Source: Pseudomonadota bacterium
GTDB taxonomy: Bacteria > Myxococcota_A > UBA796 > GCA-2862545
DNA length: 58,636 bases
Assembly: GCA_005776945.1 (NCBI GenBank)
Contig: SXOB01000052.1
Location: 1-58,636, forward strand
Reading direction: 5' to 3'
Part shown: piece by piece, positions 34,117-45,058 of the stretch
Position numbering within the stretch: the first letter of the stretch is position 1
Layout: every line of letters starts with the position of its first letter
The notes under the pieces: generated by a model
The model's database searches: none
The model's input: the letters and a program-made list of their open reading frames with translations, nothing else
What the model was told of the DNA's origin: nothing
Translations under genes and position numbers: made by a program

Positions 34117-35001
34117 CTAACGCGGCCCTCCCAGCACGCCCCATGATGGGTCGACGGGCTCGAGAACCATCCCTTCCGTCGACAGCCGACGCGCCGCCCA
34201 GTCTACGATCTCGGAGACCTCATAGGGGGCGCGCCACTGCTTGATCGCCGAACTGACGGCCTGGGTCATGTGCTTGCGTATGGCCTCATGCATGTCGGCG
34301 AAGTGGTAGTGAACCCGAACAAGGTCCAGTTCGACCTCGGTTCCCGTCCATCCTTCGAAGATCTGGTTCGTCCAATCCAGGTGATCCGTTGGCCAGAGCA
34401 CTTCATGGACCAACTTCCCCGACCAGCTTTCGGACTTGGACGAGGGCCGCGGCAACGTGCGGCGAAGCACACCTGTGGCGACCGAGTTGCGCACGCTGCG
34501 CAGCAGCCGGCGTCGCCAGTTCTTGTGGTAGCTGTTGACCAGGCGAAGTTGGGGGCTGTACCGAACCAGGTACGGCGTTGTGCCTCGGGAGCGGTGGTAC
34601 CACTCGGGGCGATCGACGCGATGGTGCGTCATCCCGTCCCAAAGAGTGATTTCCCGAAAGTGGTATCGACCCACTTCGGACCGGCCGAGCAAGTCCCCTC
34701 GCTTGGCCGCAAACCGTGCATCCAGCAGGTCGTCAGAGTTGATGAGCAACACCCACTCGGGCCGTACCTCGTGGACCTTCTCCATCATCCGATCGAGGTC
34801 GTGCTCGGGATCCCAAGCCTGACCGGGCGGGTTGCGGAACAGGTGAACGAGGTTGGGGATCGCTGCCAAATGGTCCGCGGAGCCGTCGCTGCTTCCATCG
34901 TCGAGCGCAACCACGCCGTCGACCGACGACGACAGACGCGGCGCCACCCAAGGGAGCACCCAGGCATCGTTCTTCGCCGTGATCAGACCCAGTACTTGCA
35001 C
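34117..35001 (-). CDS. glycosyltransferase family 2-like protein
   Basis: 294 residues from the GTG at 35001, with a purine-rich GGGGAG just upstream. The GT-A nucleotide-sugar fold is recognisable: 'VLGLITAKNDAWVLPWVAPRLSSSVDGVVALDDGSSDGSADHLAA' (about 3-48) and the metal-binding 'EWVLLINSDDLLDARFA' (about 83-99). The second half has a Trp/His-rich segment ('WYHRSRGTTPYLVRYSPQLRLVNSYHKNW') and 'LVRVHYHFADMHEAIRKHMTQAVSSAIKQW'. It probably transfers a sugar to an envelope glycan; donor and acceptor are unknown. It is divergent from the degenerate subtilase gene. Confidence 0.75.
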   Translation of the reverse strand: MQVLGLITAKNDAWVLPWVAPRLSSSVDGVVALDDGSSDGSADHLAAIPNLVHLFRNPPGQAWDPEHDLDRMMEKVHEVRPEWVLLINSDDLLDARFAAKRGDLLGRSEVGRYHFREITLWDGMTHHRVDRPEWYHRSRGTTPYLVRYSPQLRLVNSYHKNWRRRLLRSVRNSVATGVLRRTLPRPSSKSESWSGKLVHEVLWPTDHLDWTNQIFEGWTGTEVELDLVRVHYHFADMHEAIRKHMTQAVSSAIKQWRAPYEVSEIVDWAARRLSTEGMVLEPVDPSWGVLGGPR

Positions 35002-35058
35002 CCTCTCCCCGCGCGGCCATCCCCTACCCGAAGAGCCATCGCCGGGCGACGTCAGGAC

Positions 35059-35787
35059 GTGCCCGTTGTACTGCCCGATCCCTGGTCCATTCTCGTTGAC
35101 GCGATCGCGGCACATCGGCCTGCCCACGCCGGCGTGGGTCGCACGTTGTGGCTCGGCGAGGGCCCGCCCGTCACCTTGCCTGCGCGCGTTGAGGTCGCCT
35201 TTGGCGGCCTCAGTCCCTGGCCCGAGCACGCCCAAGAGACCCTGAGCGTGTTGTCCGGACCTACCGGAATGGCACCCGAAGCGAACGTGCGCATCGCGTC
35301 CCCATTCAACGACGGCGTCCATGAACCACAATCGGCCTTGGAGACGGTTCTGCGGGACGTCGGTCCCGACGACGTCGTGCTCATCGAGGTCCAGATCGCG
35401 ATCGGCGATCGGCTCGATCTGCCGCTGGCCGCAGACGCGTCCTTGTCGCCCCTCCTGGCGGCCCTGCACGAGCGATGCGCCGTTGTCGCGGCCGCCGGCA
35501 ACGGCGGGCATGGGTTGACAGAACCCGTGCAAGGGAACCTGGTGGGCGCGGTGGATCGCTCGGGCCGACCGCTTGCCTCGTCCAACAACGGCCCGCCGGT
35601 GACCCAGTGGATGCCAGGGGACCACGTCCTCTTGCCGGGAACCTCGCGCGTCGCATCTGGAACGAGCGTCGCTGCGGCCATCGCCGCAGGCCTGGCCTTG
35701 TGGCCCGCCGCTGCCGGCATCGGCCTGGGCACGTGGCGGCATACGTTGGAACATCAGCTAAACTCAAGCCTACGTTTGAAACCTTGA
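35059..35787 (+). CDS. degenerate subtilase-like protein
   Basis: About 242 residues from the GTG at 35059. The second half is clearly S8-like: 'CAVVAAAGNGGHG' (oxyanion Asn region, about 144-156) and 'VASGTSVAAAIAAGLA' (Ser nucleophile, about 203). A possible His is in 'PWPEHAQETLSVLSGPTGMAPEANVRI', where HGT has become HAQ, and the catalytic Asp segment reads 'TLWLGEGPPV' with no Asp. It has no signal peptide. It is therefore probably not an active protease; it could be a pseudoprotease or a decaying gene. The next, broken gene follows directly. Confidence 0.55.
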   Translation: MPVVLPDPWSILVDAIAAHRPAHAGVGRTLWLGEGPPVTLPARVEVAFGGLSPWPEHAQETLSVLSGPTGMAPEANVRIASPFNDGVHEPQSALETVLRDVGPDDVVLIEVQIAIGDRLDLPLAADASLSPLLAALHERCAVVAAAGNGGHGLTEPVQGNLVGAVDRSGRPLASSNNGPPVTQWMPGDHVLLPGTSRVASGTSVAAAIAAGLALWPAAAGIGLGTWRHTLEHQLNSSLRLKP

Positions 35788-35824
35788 ACACACCGCCCCC
35801 AACAGCGCCGATTCCCGACACGCA

Positions 35825-36424
35825 TTGGGTGCCGCACCGGTGCGCCCACCGCCACAACTTTGGATCCCCATCGTGGGGCAGCTCACGCTTGAAGGGGGCG
35901 CCGGCAATCTCTTGGGCCGCGTTCACACCTACCAAAACGGCGGCTGTTGGACGGAGCACTGGGTCACGTCCAACGTGTCGGGCTTGATGGCTACGTCGCC
36001 TTTGAAGATTGCCTACAACTCCACGGATCCCACGAACGGGAAGAGCTGGGCCGACACCATCGCTTGGTACCAAAACCAGGGCTTCAACGGAAGTCAGGCC
36101 CCGCTCGAGTGCGCTTACCGGCTCATTTCGCAGGGCACGCCGGGCAGTTCCGGCTCCGACGGTACCGTCTAGAAGGTATACCGCGGCACGAGTTGGGCCA
36201 ACCGCGTCCACCAGGGCTCGATGCTGCGCACGTCGCTCGGCAGCGGCCAGTACAACGAGTTGTGGATCCTGTACTCCGGGTACCAGTCCCTTTCGACGAC
36301 CAACAACTTGTGGTTCGAGCAGGGCTCAGCCTCCACTCGCTCCGCCTTCCTCACGGCCGAGTCCCCGAACTGGGGCGGCGGGCAGTGGGTCGAAGTGGGA
36401 TACATGTACGCCAACTTCCCGTAG
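35825..36424 (+). pseudogene. gene interrupted by an in-frame TAG
   Basis: One continuous reading frame (frame of 35825) encodes 'QLWIPIVGQLTLEGGAGNLL...CWTEHWVTSNVSG' and 'NGKSWADTIAWYQNQGF', then stops at TAG 36170-36172. It resumes directly with 'KVYRGTSWANRVHQGSMLRTSLG...NELWILYSGYQSL' and ends 'WVEVGYMYANFP' at TAG 36422-36424. Both halves are rich in Trp, Tyr, Asn and Gly, like one secreted beta-rich domain, so the inner TAG looks like a nonsense mutation (or a sequencing error). The only start is a weak TTG, so a further frameshift near the 5' end is possible. No family recognised. Confidence 0.55.
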
Positions 36425-36460
36425 CCGAGGGTCGGTCCCCGGCTCCGGCCGGGGGCCGCC

Positions 36461-38395
36461 GTGGGCATGGGGGACACACACGGGTCGCGCTTCGCGGCCA
36501 CTCGCGGGCGGCGCCCCTCTTCGGAGCCGCCTCCAAGGCCGTCTCAAGAGACGTTCCTGCCCACCTGCCGGGCGGATCTCGACGCGCGGGGCTGGGACGC
36601 CGTCGACATCGTCATCGTCACCGGCGATGCGTACGTTGATCATCCCGCGTTTGGGCCCATCCTCATCGCCCGCTTCCTCGAAGGGCGAGGCTTTCGCGTG
36701 GGCCTGATCGCACAACCAGACTGGCGGAGCGCTGACGCGTTTCGAGCGCTCGGGCGGCCACGGTTGTTCTATGGCGTGAGCGCTGGCAACCTCGACAGCA
36801 TGCTGAACCGGCTGACGAGCCAAAAGAAGAACCGCCGGGAAGACCCCTACAGCCCGGGTGGCCGAACCGGCGCGCGCCCGGACCGCGCCACGCTCGTCTA
36901 CGCCCAGCGCTGCCGCGAGGCCTTCGCAGGGGTGCCCGTCATTCTCGGTGGCATCGAGGCGAGCCTCCGGCGCATCGCCCATTACGATTACTGGTCCGAC
37001 ACGGTCCGCCGCAGCGTCGTCATCGACAGCAAGGCCGACATGCTCGTTTTCGGCATGGGTGAACGCCCGATTTGGGAGGTCGCCCAACGCTTGGCGCAAG
37101 GCGAACCCATCGGCTCTATCCGCGACGTCCGCGGCACCGCGTTCGCCCTTTCCAAAGTCGAGACGGAGACCGCCCTCGCGACCCCGAGCCGGTACACCAC
37201 CGACGGCCGCGTCGTCGTCCTGCCCTCCTACGAGGAAGTTCGTGTCGACCCCGTCGCCTACGCGACGATGGCGCGCCTCTTCCAGCACGAAACGAATCCA
37301 GGCTCGGCTCGCCCAGTGGCCCAGCGCCACGGCGATCGGGCGGTCTGGTACAACCCGCCCGCCTGGCCGCTGGGGGACGGTGCCAATGTCGACGACGTCG
37401 CCATGGACGAATTGTACGACCTGCCGTTCACGAGGCGCCCGCACCCGACCTATACGGAGGGCGTGCCGGCCTGGGAGACCGTCAAACACAGCATCGTAAC
37501 GATGCGAGGGTGTTTCGGTGGTTGCACGTTCTGCAGCATCACCGAACACGAAGGGCGAATCATCCAGAATCGCAGCGCAGAGAGCGTCCTTCGAGAGGTG
37601 CGCGCATTGCGCCGAATGGATGATTTCAGAGGTACGATCACCGATTTGGGCGGACCCACCGCCAACATGTACAAGATGAAGTGCAAGAGCCCTACGATCG
37701 AGCGGGCCTGCCGTAAACTCTCGTGCATCCATCCGTCTGTCTGCCCGAATCTCAACGTCGACCACGGTCCCACGATCGATCTGATGCGCAAGGTTCGAAA
37801 CGAACCGGGCGTCCAGCACGTGTTCATTGCCTCGGGCGTGAGAACGGACCTCGCCGTGCGTTCACCCGAGTACATCGAGGAACTTGCTACCCACCACGTC
37901 GGCGGCCACCTTTCCGTCGCACCTGAACATGTGACGCCGCGCGTGCTCGAAAAGATGAAGAAGCCCGGAATCGAACTCTACGAGCAGTTTCAGCGCATGT
38001 TTCAATGCGCGTCGAATGACGCCGGCAAAGAGCAGTACGAGATACCGTATTTCATTTCTGGCCATCCGGGCTGCGATCTGGGCGACATGATCGAACTCAG
38101 CCTATGGCTAAAACAACATGGCTACCGCCCTCGGCAGGTCCAGGACTTCATCCCGACCCCCATGTCCATCGCATCGGCGATGTACCACACGGGAATTGAC
38201 CCTCTGACGGGCGAGCCCATCCACGTTGCCAAGGGCCTCAAGGAAAAGCGTCTTCAAAAAGCGCTGTTGCTCTACTGGGATCCTTCCTGGCACGACGATG
38301 TTCGCGAGGCGTTGACACTGGCCCATCGCACCGACCTCATCGGCCGCGGAGCGGGTTGCCTCGTACCGCCGGCATCGGGATCGCGCGCCGGCTGA
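36461..38395 (+). CDS. YgiQ-family radical SAM protein
   Basis: 644 residues. The GTG at 36461 has a GGGGG 5 bases upstream; an ATG two codons later is also possible. The N-terminal domain carries '[39 protein letters not shown]' (about 49-87) and '[23 protein letters not shown]', the YgiQ N-terminal B12-binding-like fold. The 4Fe-4S cluster motif is Cys351, Cys355 and Cys358 ('[10 protein letters not shown]'), the CxxxCxxC of radical SAM enzymes. The C-terminal part matches the YgiQ-specific region ('[17 protein letters not shown]', '[11 protein letters not shown]'). Length is typical. The biochemical reaction of the YgiQ family is not known. Confidence 0.92.
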   Translation: MGMGDTHGSRFAATRGRRPSSEPPPRPSQETFLPTCRADLDARGWDAVDIVIVTGDAYVDHPAFGPILIARFLEGRGFRVGLIAQPDWRSADAFRALGRPRLFYGVSAGNLDSMLNRLTSQKKNRREDPYSPGGRTGARPDRATLVYAQRCREAFAGVPVILGGIEASLRRIAHYDYWSDTVRRSVVIDSKADMLVFGMGERPIWEVAQRLAQGEPIGSIRDVRGTAFALSKVETETALATPSRYTTDGRVVVLPSYEEVRVDPVAYATMARLFQHETNPGSARPVAQRHGDRAVWYNPPAWPLGDGANVDDVAMDELYDLPFTRRPHPTYTEGVPAWETVKHSIVTMRGCFGGCTFCSITEHEGRIIQNRSAESVLREVRALRRMDDFRGTITDLGGPTANMYKMKCKSPTIERACRKLSCIHPSVCPNLNVDHGPTIDLMRKVRNEPGVQHVFIASGVRTDLAVRSPEYIEELATHHVGGHLSVAPEHVTPRVLEKMKKPGIELYEQFQRMFQCASNDAGKEQYEIPYFISGHPGCDLGDMIELSLWLKQHGYRPRQVQDFIPTPMSIASAMYHTGIDPLTGEPIHVAKGLKEKRLQKALLLYWDPSWHDDVREALTLAHRTDLIGRGAGCLVPPASGSRAG

Positions 38396-38401
38396 TCACG
38401 C

Positions 38402-40153
38402 TCAGTCGCCGACACACGTCCGAGGGTCGGGCAAGTCGAGGCAGCCGTCAATCCAGGCATGACGGGCCGCCAGCCAGTCCTTGAGCGTGGTCACTTCCGA
38501 GGCGAAGTCGCCGCCGCGAGGCGGGTACGACGACCAAACCTGGAAGTTGCGCACAGCCGCCTCGTCCAGCTCCGCGGCACGCCGGTCGATGATCTCGTGC
38601 ATGGCCTCGACGGAGAGCGCCCCGTCAAGCAGCTCCCGCCACCGGGCCCAGACCCGATCGCGGAAGGCCGAATCGTCGAACAGGCCACCATAGAAGCCGT
38701 GGTCGAAGAAGAAGGTGCAATCTGGCGTAATGTTGCTCGCGTCCCAAAATTCGGGATCCTCCGCGCGCGAGTCGCTCGAACAGCCCATCGTCCGGTCAAA
38801 GTCCCACACCGGACCAGCCGCCAAAGGGGCCAGCCGATCCTGGTGGAAGTAGCCGGACAACCGGAAAGCGTCCGGATTCTTCGTCAGCACATTGATGACA
38901 TGGTGGTCGATGAAGGAATCCACGTCGATGATCTCGTCGTAGTGCCTACCCGTGATCGGGTGCGTGAATCCCGGCGACGTCAGCGCGACCCCCAACTCGT
39001 CGAGCTCCGCCTCCAGCCAATCCCATTGTTGAGGGACAATTTCCGCCTCGTTCGGATCTACGAGAACAAAGGGCTGCTGAAAGTAAAGCCCCCCATCGGA
39101 GCCAGCCCAAAACCCCACCTCACCGGGGCCAGTGCGGTCCTCCTTGAACAGGTACCCGCCGGTGATCTCAGGGTAGGAGACATTGGTCTCCGACATTTCC
39201 GTGATGGGTACTCGATCCTCGCCTCGCTCGATTCGCTCCGCGACCTGGTAGACGCCGACATAATCGTCCAGCCCAACTGCCTCGCCGTTTTCCGCGACGA
39301 ACAACTCGATCGCCGCCGTGCGCGGAGCGTATCGCCCTATCGCATTGCTCAACTCGAACGCGAGGGGATCCCGCATCAGGGCCCGGTCGAAGTCCAATGG
39401 CGCGCCGAAGATCCAGTCCCCATCCGCAGGCATCCCCAGCAGGGGGATGTCGAGGTCCTCGTCGTCCAGCGCGCCCCACGCCTCTACTCGGTACGGATGT
39501 TTGGGGTAGCCCGACGAAGAGCTGCCGCGGATCTTGAAACCCGCCCGATGGCTCATCGACGCGTTGGCCGGGAACGTGACTCGTCCGCCCGCGTCGGGGT
39601 TGAACACGGACAACGTGGCCGACGTGTAGACCTCTGTCTTCCACGCGGGCGCCCCGTCCAGCGTCCAAAGTACGACCTGCGGCAAGTTGCTTGAATGGCC
39701 CGACAACGCGGGGTCGAGGGCGAGGTACACCGCCGCCGTTTCGAGTGAGCCCCAAGTTCCAAGCGCAAGCGCGCGAACGGGGGTAGATCGATCGATGGTA
39801 ACGGGACCCACCCACACCGGCGTCAGTGGGGTGGGAACCGTGCCGTCGAGGGTCACATGCAGCGTCGCGGTCGGGTCGGAAACCGCCACATTCACCGTGA
39901 TCGAGTCCTCGAACAGGCCGGGAGGGGGATCGAGCGTCAGGACCGCCATGTCGGGCACCCATTCCGTGGTGACGACGGGCATGTCGGGCGTCGGTTCTGG
40001 CGGCGTCGTTGGGGTCGTTGGCGATGTCAATGGGGGGGGGACAGGCGGCGTCGTAGGCTCGGACGGGCCGTAGGGCTCGGTCGGCAACACCGGTTCCCAG
40101 ACCGGGTCCAGCGTCCCCGAAGGCGTACACGCGACCAAGATCCAGAAGGCCAT
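38402..40153 (-). CDS. CotH kinase family lipoprotein
   Basis: 583 residues. The ATG at 40153 has AGGAG at 5 bases. The signal is ultrashort, 'MAFWILVAC' (Cys9), followed by a Pro/Thr-rich linker to about 60. About 65-145 is a beta-sandwich like the chitobiase C-terminal domain ('ATLHVTLDGTVPTPLTPVWVGPVTIDRSTPVRALAL'). The CotH domain (about 175-520) is recognisable from 'AGFKIRGSSSSGYPKHPYRVEAW', 'LLGMPADGDWIFGAPLDFDRALMRDPLAFELSNAIG' and 'GPVWDFDRTMGC'. CotH proteins are atypical protein kinases of the spore coat and, in many bacteria, of the cell surface. It converges on ygiQ with 6 bp between the stops. Confidence 0.88.
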   Translation of the reverse strand: MAFWILVACTPSGTLDPVWEPVLPTEPYGPSEPTTPPVPPPLTSPTTPTTPPEPTPDMPVVTTEWVPDMAVLTLDPPPGLFEDSITVNVAVSDPTATLHVTLDGTVPTPLTPVWVGPVTIDRSTPVRALALGTWGSLETAAVYLALDPALSGHSSNLPQVVLWTLDGAPAWKTEVYTSATLSVFNPDAGGRVTFPANASMSHRAGFKIRGSSSSGYPKHPYRVEAWGALDDEDLDIPLLGMPADGDWIFGAPLDFDRALMRDPLAFELSNAIGRYAPRTAAIELFVAENGEAVGLDDYVGVYQVAERIERGEDRVPITEMSETNVSYPEITGGYLFKEDRTGPGEVGFWAGSDGGLYFQQPFVLVDPNEAEIVPQQWDWLEAELDELGVALTSPGFTHPITGRHYDEIIDVDSFIDHHVINVLTKNPDAFRLSGYFHQDRLAPLAAGPVWDFDRTMGCSSDSRAEDPEFWDASNITPDCTFFFDHGFYGGLFDDSAFRDRVWARWRELLDGALSVEAMHEIIDRRAAELDEAAVRNFQVWSSYPPRGGDFASEVTTLKDWLAARHAWIDGCLDLPDPRTCVGD

Positions 40154-40168
40154 ACACGCTCCTAACCA

Positions 40169-40201
40169 GGGCCCCCCGCGATAGTGCCCGGCGGGGGTCC
40201 C
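40169..40201 (+). promoter_or_regulatory. stem-loop overlapping the ribosome site of the sulfatase-like gene
   Basis: CCCCCGC (40173-40179) pairs with GCGGGGG (40191-40197), extended outside one mismatch by three G-C pairs (40169-40171 with 40199-40201), loop of 11 bases. The 3' arm holds the only G-rich ribosome site before the TTG at 40202, so folding could limit translation. It also lies in the divergent gap to the cotH gene. Confidence 0.35.
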
Positions 40202-41779
40202 TTGAAGCGTATACTACTCGCCGCCGTGGCCCTTGTGATCATCGGCGCGACCGCATGGTGGGTGAGCCGAGGTCCATCTGAGGCGCCCCCCCTGGCCTCC
40301 CCTTGGACCGATCCGCCCCCGCCCCGTCGGACGGTCAGCCGGACGCCCAACGTCCTATGGGTCGTGTGGGACACCGCTCGCGCCGATCGCGCCTCGCTCC
40401 ACGGGCACGACGCACCCACCACACCGGGCATGGACGCCCTCGCTGAGAGCAGCGTCGTTTTTGACCGCGCCATCGCCACATCGTTCTGGACGCTTCCGAC
40501 CCACGCCAGCCTGTTCACCGGCCTCCCGACCTCCAGCCATGGCGCCAACGCGAAGAACCCGTGGCTCGAGAGCCACCATGTCACGGCCGCCGAACATTTC
40601 CGAGACAACGGCTACGACACCTACGCCTGGTCGAGCAATCCCAATATTCATAGCAGCAAGAACACGGTTCAAGGCTTCAACGCCTTCCAGCAGCCCTTTG
40701 GGCGCAACGAATTTCGCGAGAAAGTCGAGACCTATAGCAAGACCCTTATCCGAGACGACGACTACTCGACGCGGCATCACCCCGACCGGTGGCAGTCGAT
40801 CAGCCATCACAAACACGGACCCATCGCCGTCGACGCGACCCTCGCCTGGATCGACCAACGCGGCGAGCCCGCAAAGCCCTTCTTTGCCTTCGTCAACCTG
40901 ATGGAGCCACACGCCTACCGGCTTCCGACCGAGGAAAGTCGCCGGGCCATCATGCCCGACGACGCCAGGTACCACAAAGCGCTGGTGACGAGCCAGTTGC
41001 TCAAGCGGATGACCAACGTCATGTTCGGCCGCTGGAAGGCTTATTTTCCCAAGGAGCGGGCCGCGCTTCTGGACGCTTACGACGCCTCTATTCGCGACGT
41101 GGACATGCACACGACGCGCTTGTTCGATGGCCTTAAGGAGCGCGGGGTCCTCGACGACACCATCGTGGTCGTCGTCGGAGACCACGGCGAGCAGTTCGGT
41201 GAACATGGCCTCTGGCTGCACAACTTCAGCATCTACGACACCCTCGTCCACGTGCCCCTGCTCGTGCGCTACCCGCCCGCCCTTGCGCCCCGACGGGAGT
41301 CCCGCCCCGTCAGCGTGGCGAGCCTGTTCGCCACGACCGTCGACCTCGCCGGCTTGCCATGGCCCGGGGCGCCCATCGAGCCCCACAGCCTCGCGGCGGA
41401 CGTGAACTACCCGGTCGTCTCCGAACTCGACGTACCTTGCGCCCACCCCGAAAATCGGCGCCTGGATTTCGACATCCGGGATTGGACGGCGACTTACGAA
41501 GCGATCTACCACGACGGCTACAAATACGTGGCGTCCAGCAACGGGCGCGATGAGCTCTTCGACATGATCAACGACCCCCGCGAGACGAAGAATCTGTGGG
41601 CCGACGAGCCGGATCGGCTCGCCAAGATGTCGAAGATGCTCGACACTTGGCGTGCCACGCGTCCAGTCCTTGAAATCACCGAGGAAGCGCGCGAGCGGAC
41701 GAAGGCCGAACAGGCCGAAAACGCCGACGAAGACCTCATGGATCAACTCGAAGAGCTCGGCTACGTCAACGATCTCTGA
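40202..41779 (+). CDS. sulfatase/alkaline-phosphatase superfamily hydrolase with Thr nucleophile position
   Basis: About 525 residues from the TTG at 40202 (MKRILLAAVALVIIGATAWW), which gives a proper signal anchor; a GTG at 40184 is the alternative. The metal-site blocks are 'PNVLWVVWDTARADRASLHG' (about 50-69) and 'VVVVGDHGEQFGEHGLWLHNF' (about 322-342). The nucleophile region reads 'FWTLPTHASLFTGL' with Thr97 where arylsulfatases have the Cys or Ser that becomes formylglycine, as in phosphotransferases of the LTA-synthase kind. It is therefore more likely a phospho- or sulfo-transferase-like hydrolase of the periplasm than a classical arylsulfatase. It converges on fumC. Confidence 0.82.
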   Translation: MKRILLAAVALVIIGATAWWVSRGPSEAPPLASPWTDPPPPRRTVSRTPNVLWVVWDTARADRASLHGHDAPTTPGMDALAESSVVFDRAIATSFWTLPTHASLFTGLPTSSHGANAKNPWLESHHVTAAEHFRDNGYDTYAWSSNPNIHSSKNTVQGFNAFQQPFGRNEFREKVETYSKTLIRDDDYSTRHHPDRWQSISHHKHGPIAVDATLAWIDQRGEPAKPFFAFVNLMEPHAYRLPTEESRRAIMPDDARYHKALVTSQLLKRMTNVMFGRWKAYFPKERAALLDAYDASIRDVDMHTTRLFDGLKERGVLDDTIVVVVGDHGEQFGEHGLWLHNFSIYDTLVHVPLLVRYPPALAPRRESRPVSVASLFATTVDLAGLPWPGAPIEPHSLAADVNYPVVSELDVPCAHPENRRLDFDIRDWTATYEAIYHDGYKYVASSNGRDELFDMINDPRETKNLWADEPDRLAKMSKMLDTWRATRPVLEITEEARERTKAEQAENADEDLMDQLEELGYVNDL

Positions 41780-41833
41780 CGACGAAACGGGGCCGTTGGC
41801 GTCCGGCCTCCGCCCATCCCCCCCGGCAGGATG

Positions 41834-43222
41834 CTAGGACATCGGCCCCAGCATATCCTCAGCGCGGACCCAGGCGTCGAATTGTTCCCCGGTCACGTAG
41901 CCGGAAGCAAGGGCCGCCTCGCGAAGGGTGGTTCCTTCCTTGTGCGCTTTCTTGGCGAGGTAGGCGGCCTTGTCGTATCCGATATGCGGGTTGAGGGCGG
42001 TCACCAACATGAGCGAGCGTCCCAGGTTCTCCGCAATCCGAGCCCGATTCGCCTCAATCCCGCGAGCACAATTCGTGTCGAAACTGCGGCAGCCGTCGGC
42101 CAGCAAGCGACAGCTCTGCAGGAACGCATCGATCATCAGCGGCTTGAACACGTTGAGTTCGAAATTGCCCGATGCCCCTCCGATCCCGACCGCAACGTCA
42201 TTTCCCATCACCCTTGCACAGGCCATGGTCAGCGACTCGCTCTGAGTCGGATTCACCTTGCCGGGCATGATCGAGGATCCCGGTTCGTTTTCAGGAATGG
42301 AGATCTCCCCGAGACCGCTTCGGGGACCCGAGGACAGCCATCTCACATCATTCGCCACCTTGAACAGCGCTGCCGCAAGCGACTTGAGCGCACCGTGGGC
42401 GGAGACGAGCGCGTCATTCGCAGCCAACGCCTCGAACTTGTTGGGCGCGGTGCGGAACGGAAGCCCCGTCAGGCCGGCAATCTCGGCGGCGACGGCAATG
42501 TCGTAGCCCACCTTCGAATTCAGCCCCGTCCCGACCGCCGTGCCCCCCAACGCCAATTCGAAGAGGTGCGGGAGCGAGGCCGACACCGCCGCGTCCGCAT
42601 GGTCGAGTTGCGCCACCCAACCCGAGATCTCCTGGCCCAAAGTGATGGGAGTCGCGTCTTGAAGGTGGGTTCGCCCGATCTTGACGACGTCCGCCAGGTC
42701 CGTTGCCTTGCCATGCAGCGTGGCCCGCAGTTCGCGAACGGCAGGCAGCACGTCGCGGGTCAGCGCGGTTGCGGACGCGACACTCATGGCCGTCGGGAAG
42801 ACGTCGTTCGAGGACTGGCCACGGTTGACGTCGTCATTGGGATGGACGCGTCGACCTTCGCCACGCTCCCCGCCCATGACCTCGCTCGCTCGGTTGGCGA
42901 GCACCTCGTTGACGTTCATATTCGTCTGAGTGCCAGACCCCGTCTGCCACACGGACAGCGGAAACTGGTCGGCATGGCCGCCGGCGAGCACCTCGTCCGC
43001 CGCCGCCTCGATCGCCCGCGCCTTGTCGGCGGCCAGCGCGCCCATCCTCGCGTTCACCCGAGCCGCCGCCTTCTTGACGAGGGTCAGGGCCTCGACCAAG
43101 GCGCGGGGCATCTTCTCGGTAGAAACGGCGAAATTCTGCAGCGAGCGCTGGGTCTGGGCGCCCCACAGGGCCTCATCCTGGACGGCAATAGGGCCAAAGG
43201 TGTCCTTTTCCAGGCGTGGCAT
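41834..43222 (-). CDS. fumC: class II fumarate hydratase
   Basis: 462 residues, the family norm. It interconverts fumarate and L-malate in the TCA cycle. The start at 43222 has GGAGGA 4-5 bases upstream. Conserved blocks in order: '[26 protein letters not shown]' (about 6-31), '[13 protein letters not shown]' (about 95), '[22 protein letters not shown]', '[16 protein letters not shown]', '[10 protein letters not shown]', the fumarase/aspartase signature '[15 protein letters not shown]' (about 316-330) and '[10 protein letters not shown]'. All active-site residues look intact. Divergent from the VCBS lipoprotein gene. Confidence 0.96.
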   Translation of the reverse strand: MPRLEKDTFGPIAVQDEALWGAQTQRSLQNFAVSTEKMPRALVEALTLVKKAAARVNARMGALAADKARAIEAAADEVLAGGHADQFPLSVWQTGSGTQTNMNVNEVLANRASEVMGGERGEGRRVHPNDDVNRGQSSNDVFPTAMSVASATALTRDVLPAVRELRATLHGKATDLADVVKIGRTHLQDATPITLGQEISGWVAQLDHADAAVSASLPHLFELALGGTAVGTGLNSKVGYDIAVAAEIAGLTGLPFRTAPNKFEALAANDALVSAHGALKSLAAALFKVANDVRWLSSGPRSGLGEISIPENEPGSSIMPGKVNPTQSESLTMACARVMGNDVAVGIGGASGNFELNVFKPLMIDAFLQSCRLLADGCRSFDTNCARGIEANRARIAENLGRSLMLVTALNPHIGYDKAAYLAKKAHKEGTTLREAALASGYVTGEQFDAWVRAEDMLGPMS

Positions 43223-43327
43223 CCTTCCTCCGGGAGGCCGCACTACCCTGGCCGAAGGGGCCCCGCCGCACCTGGATCCGTGGCGATCGCCGGACGGCCG
43301 GCTAGGCTGGCGGAAGGGGGAGAGCGC

Positions 43328-45054
<1,727 letters not shown>

Positions 45055-45058
<4 letters not shown>

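Noticed and set aside
36326..37819. 497-codon minus-strand frame opposite ygiQ
   Set aside because: Shadow; the plus strand has the radical SAM cysteines and conserved YgiQ blocks.
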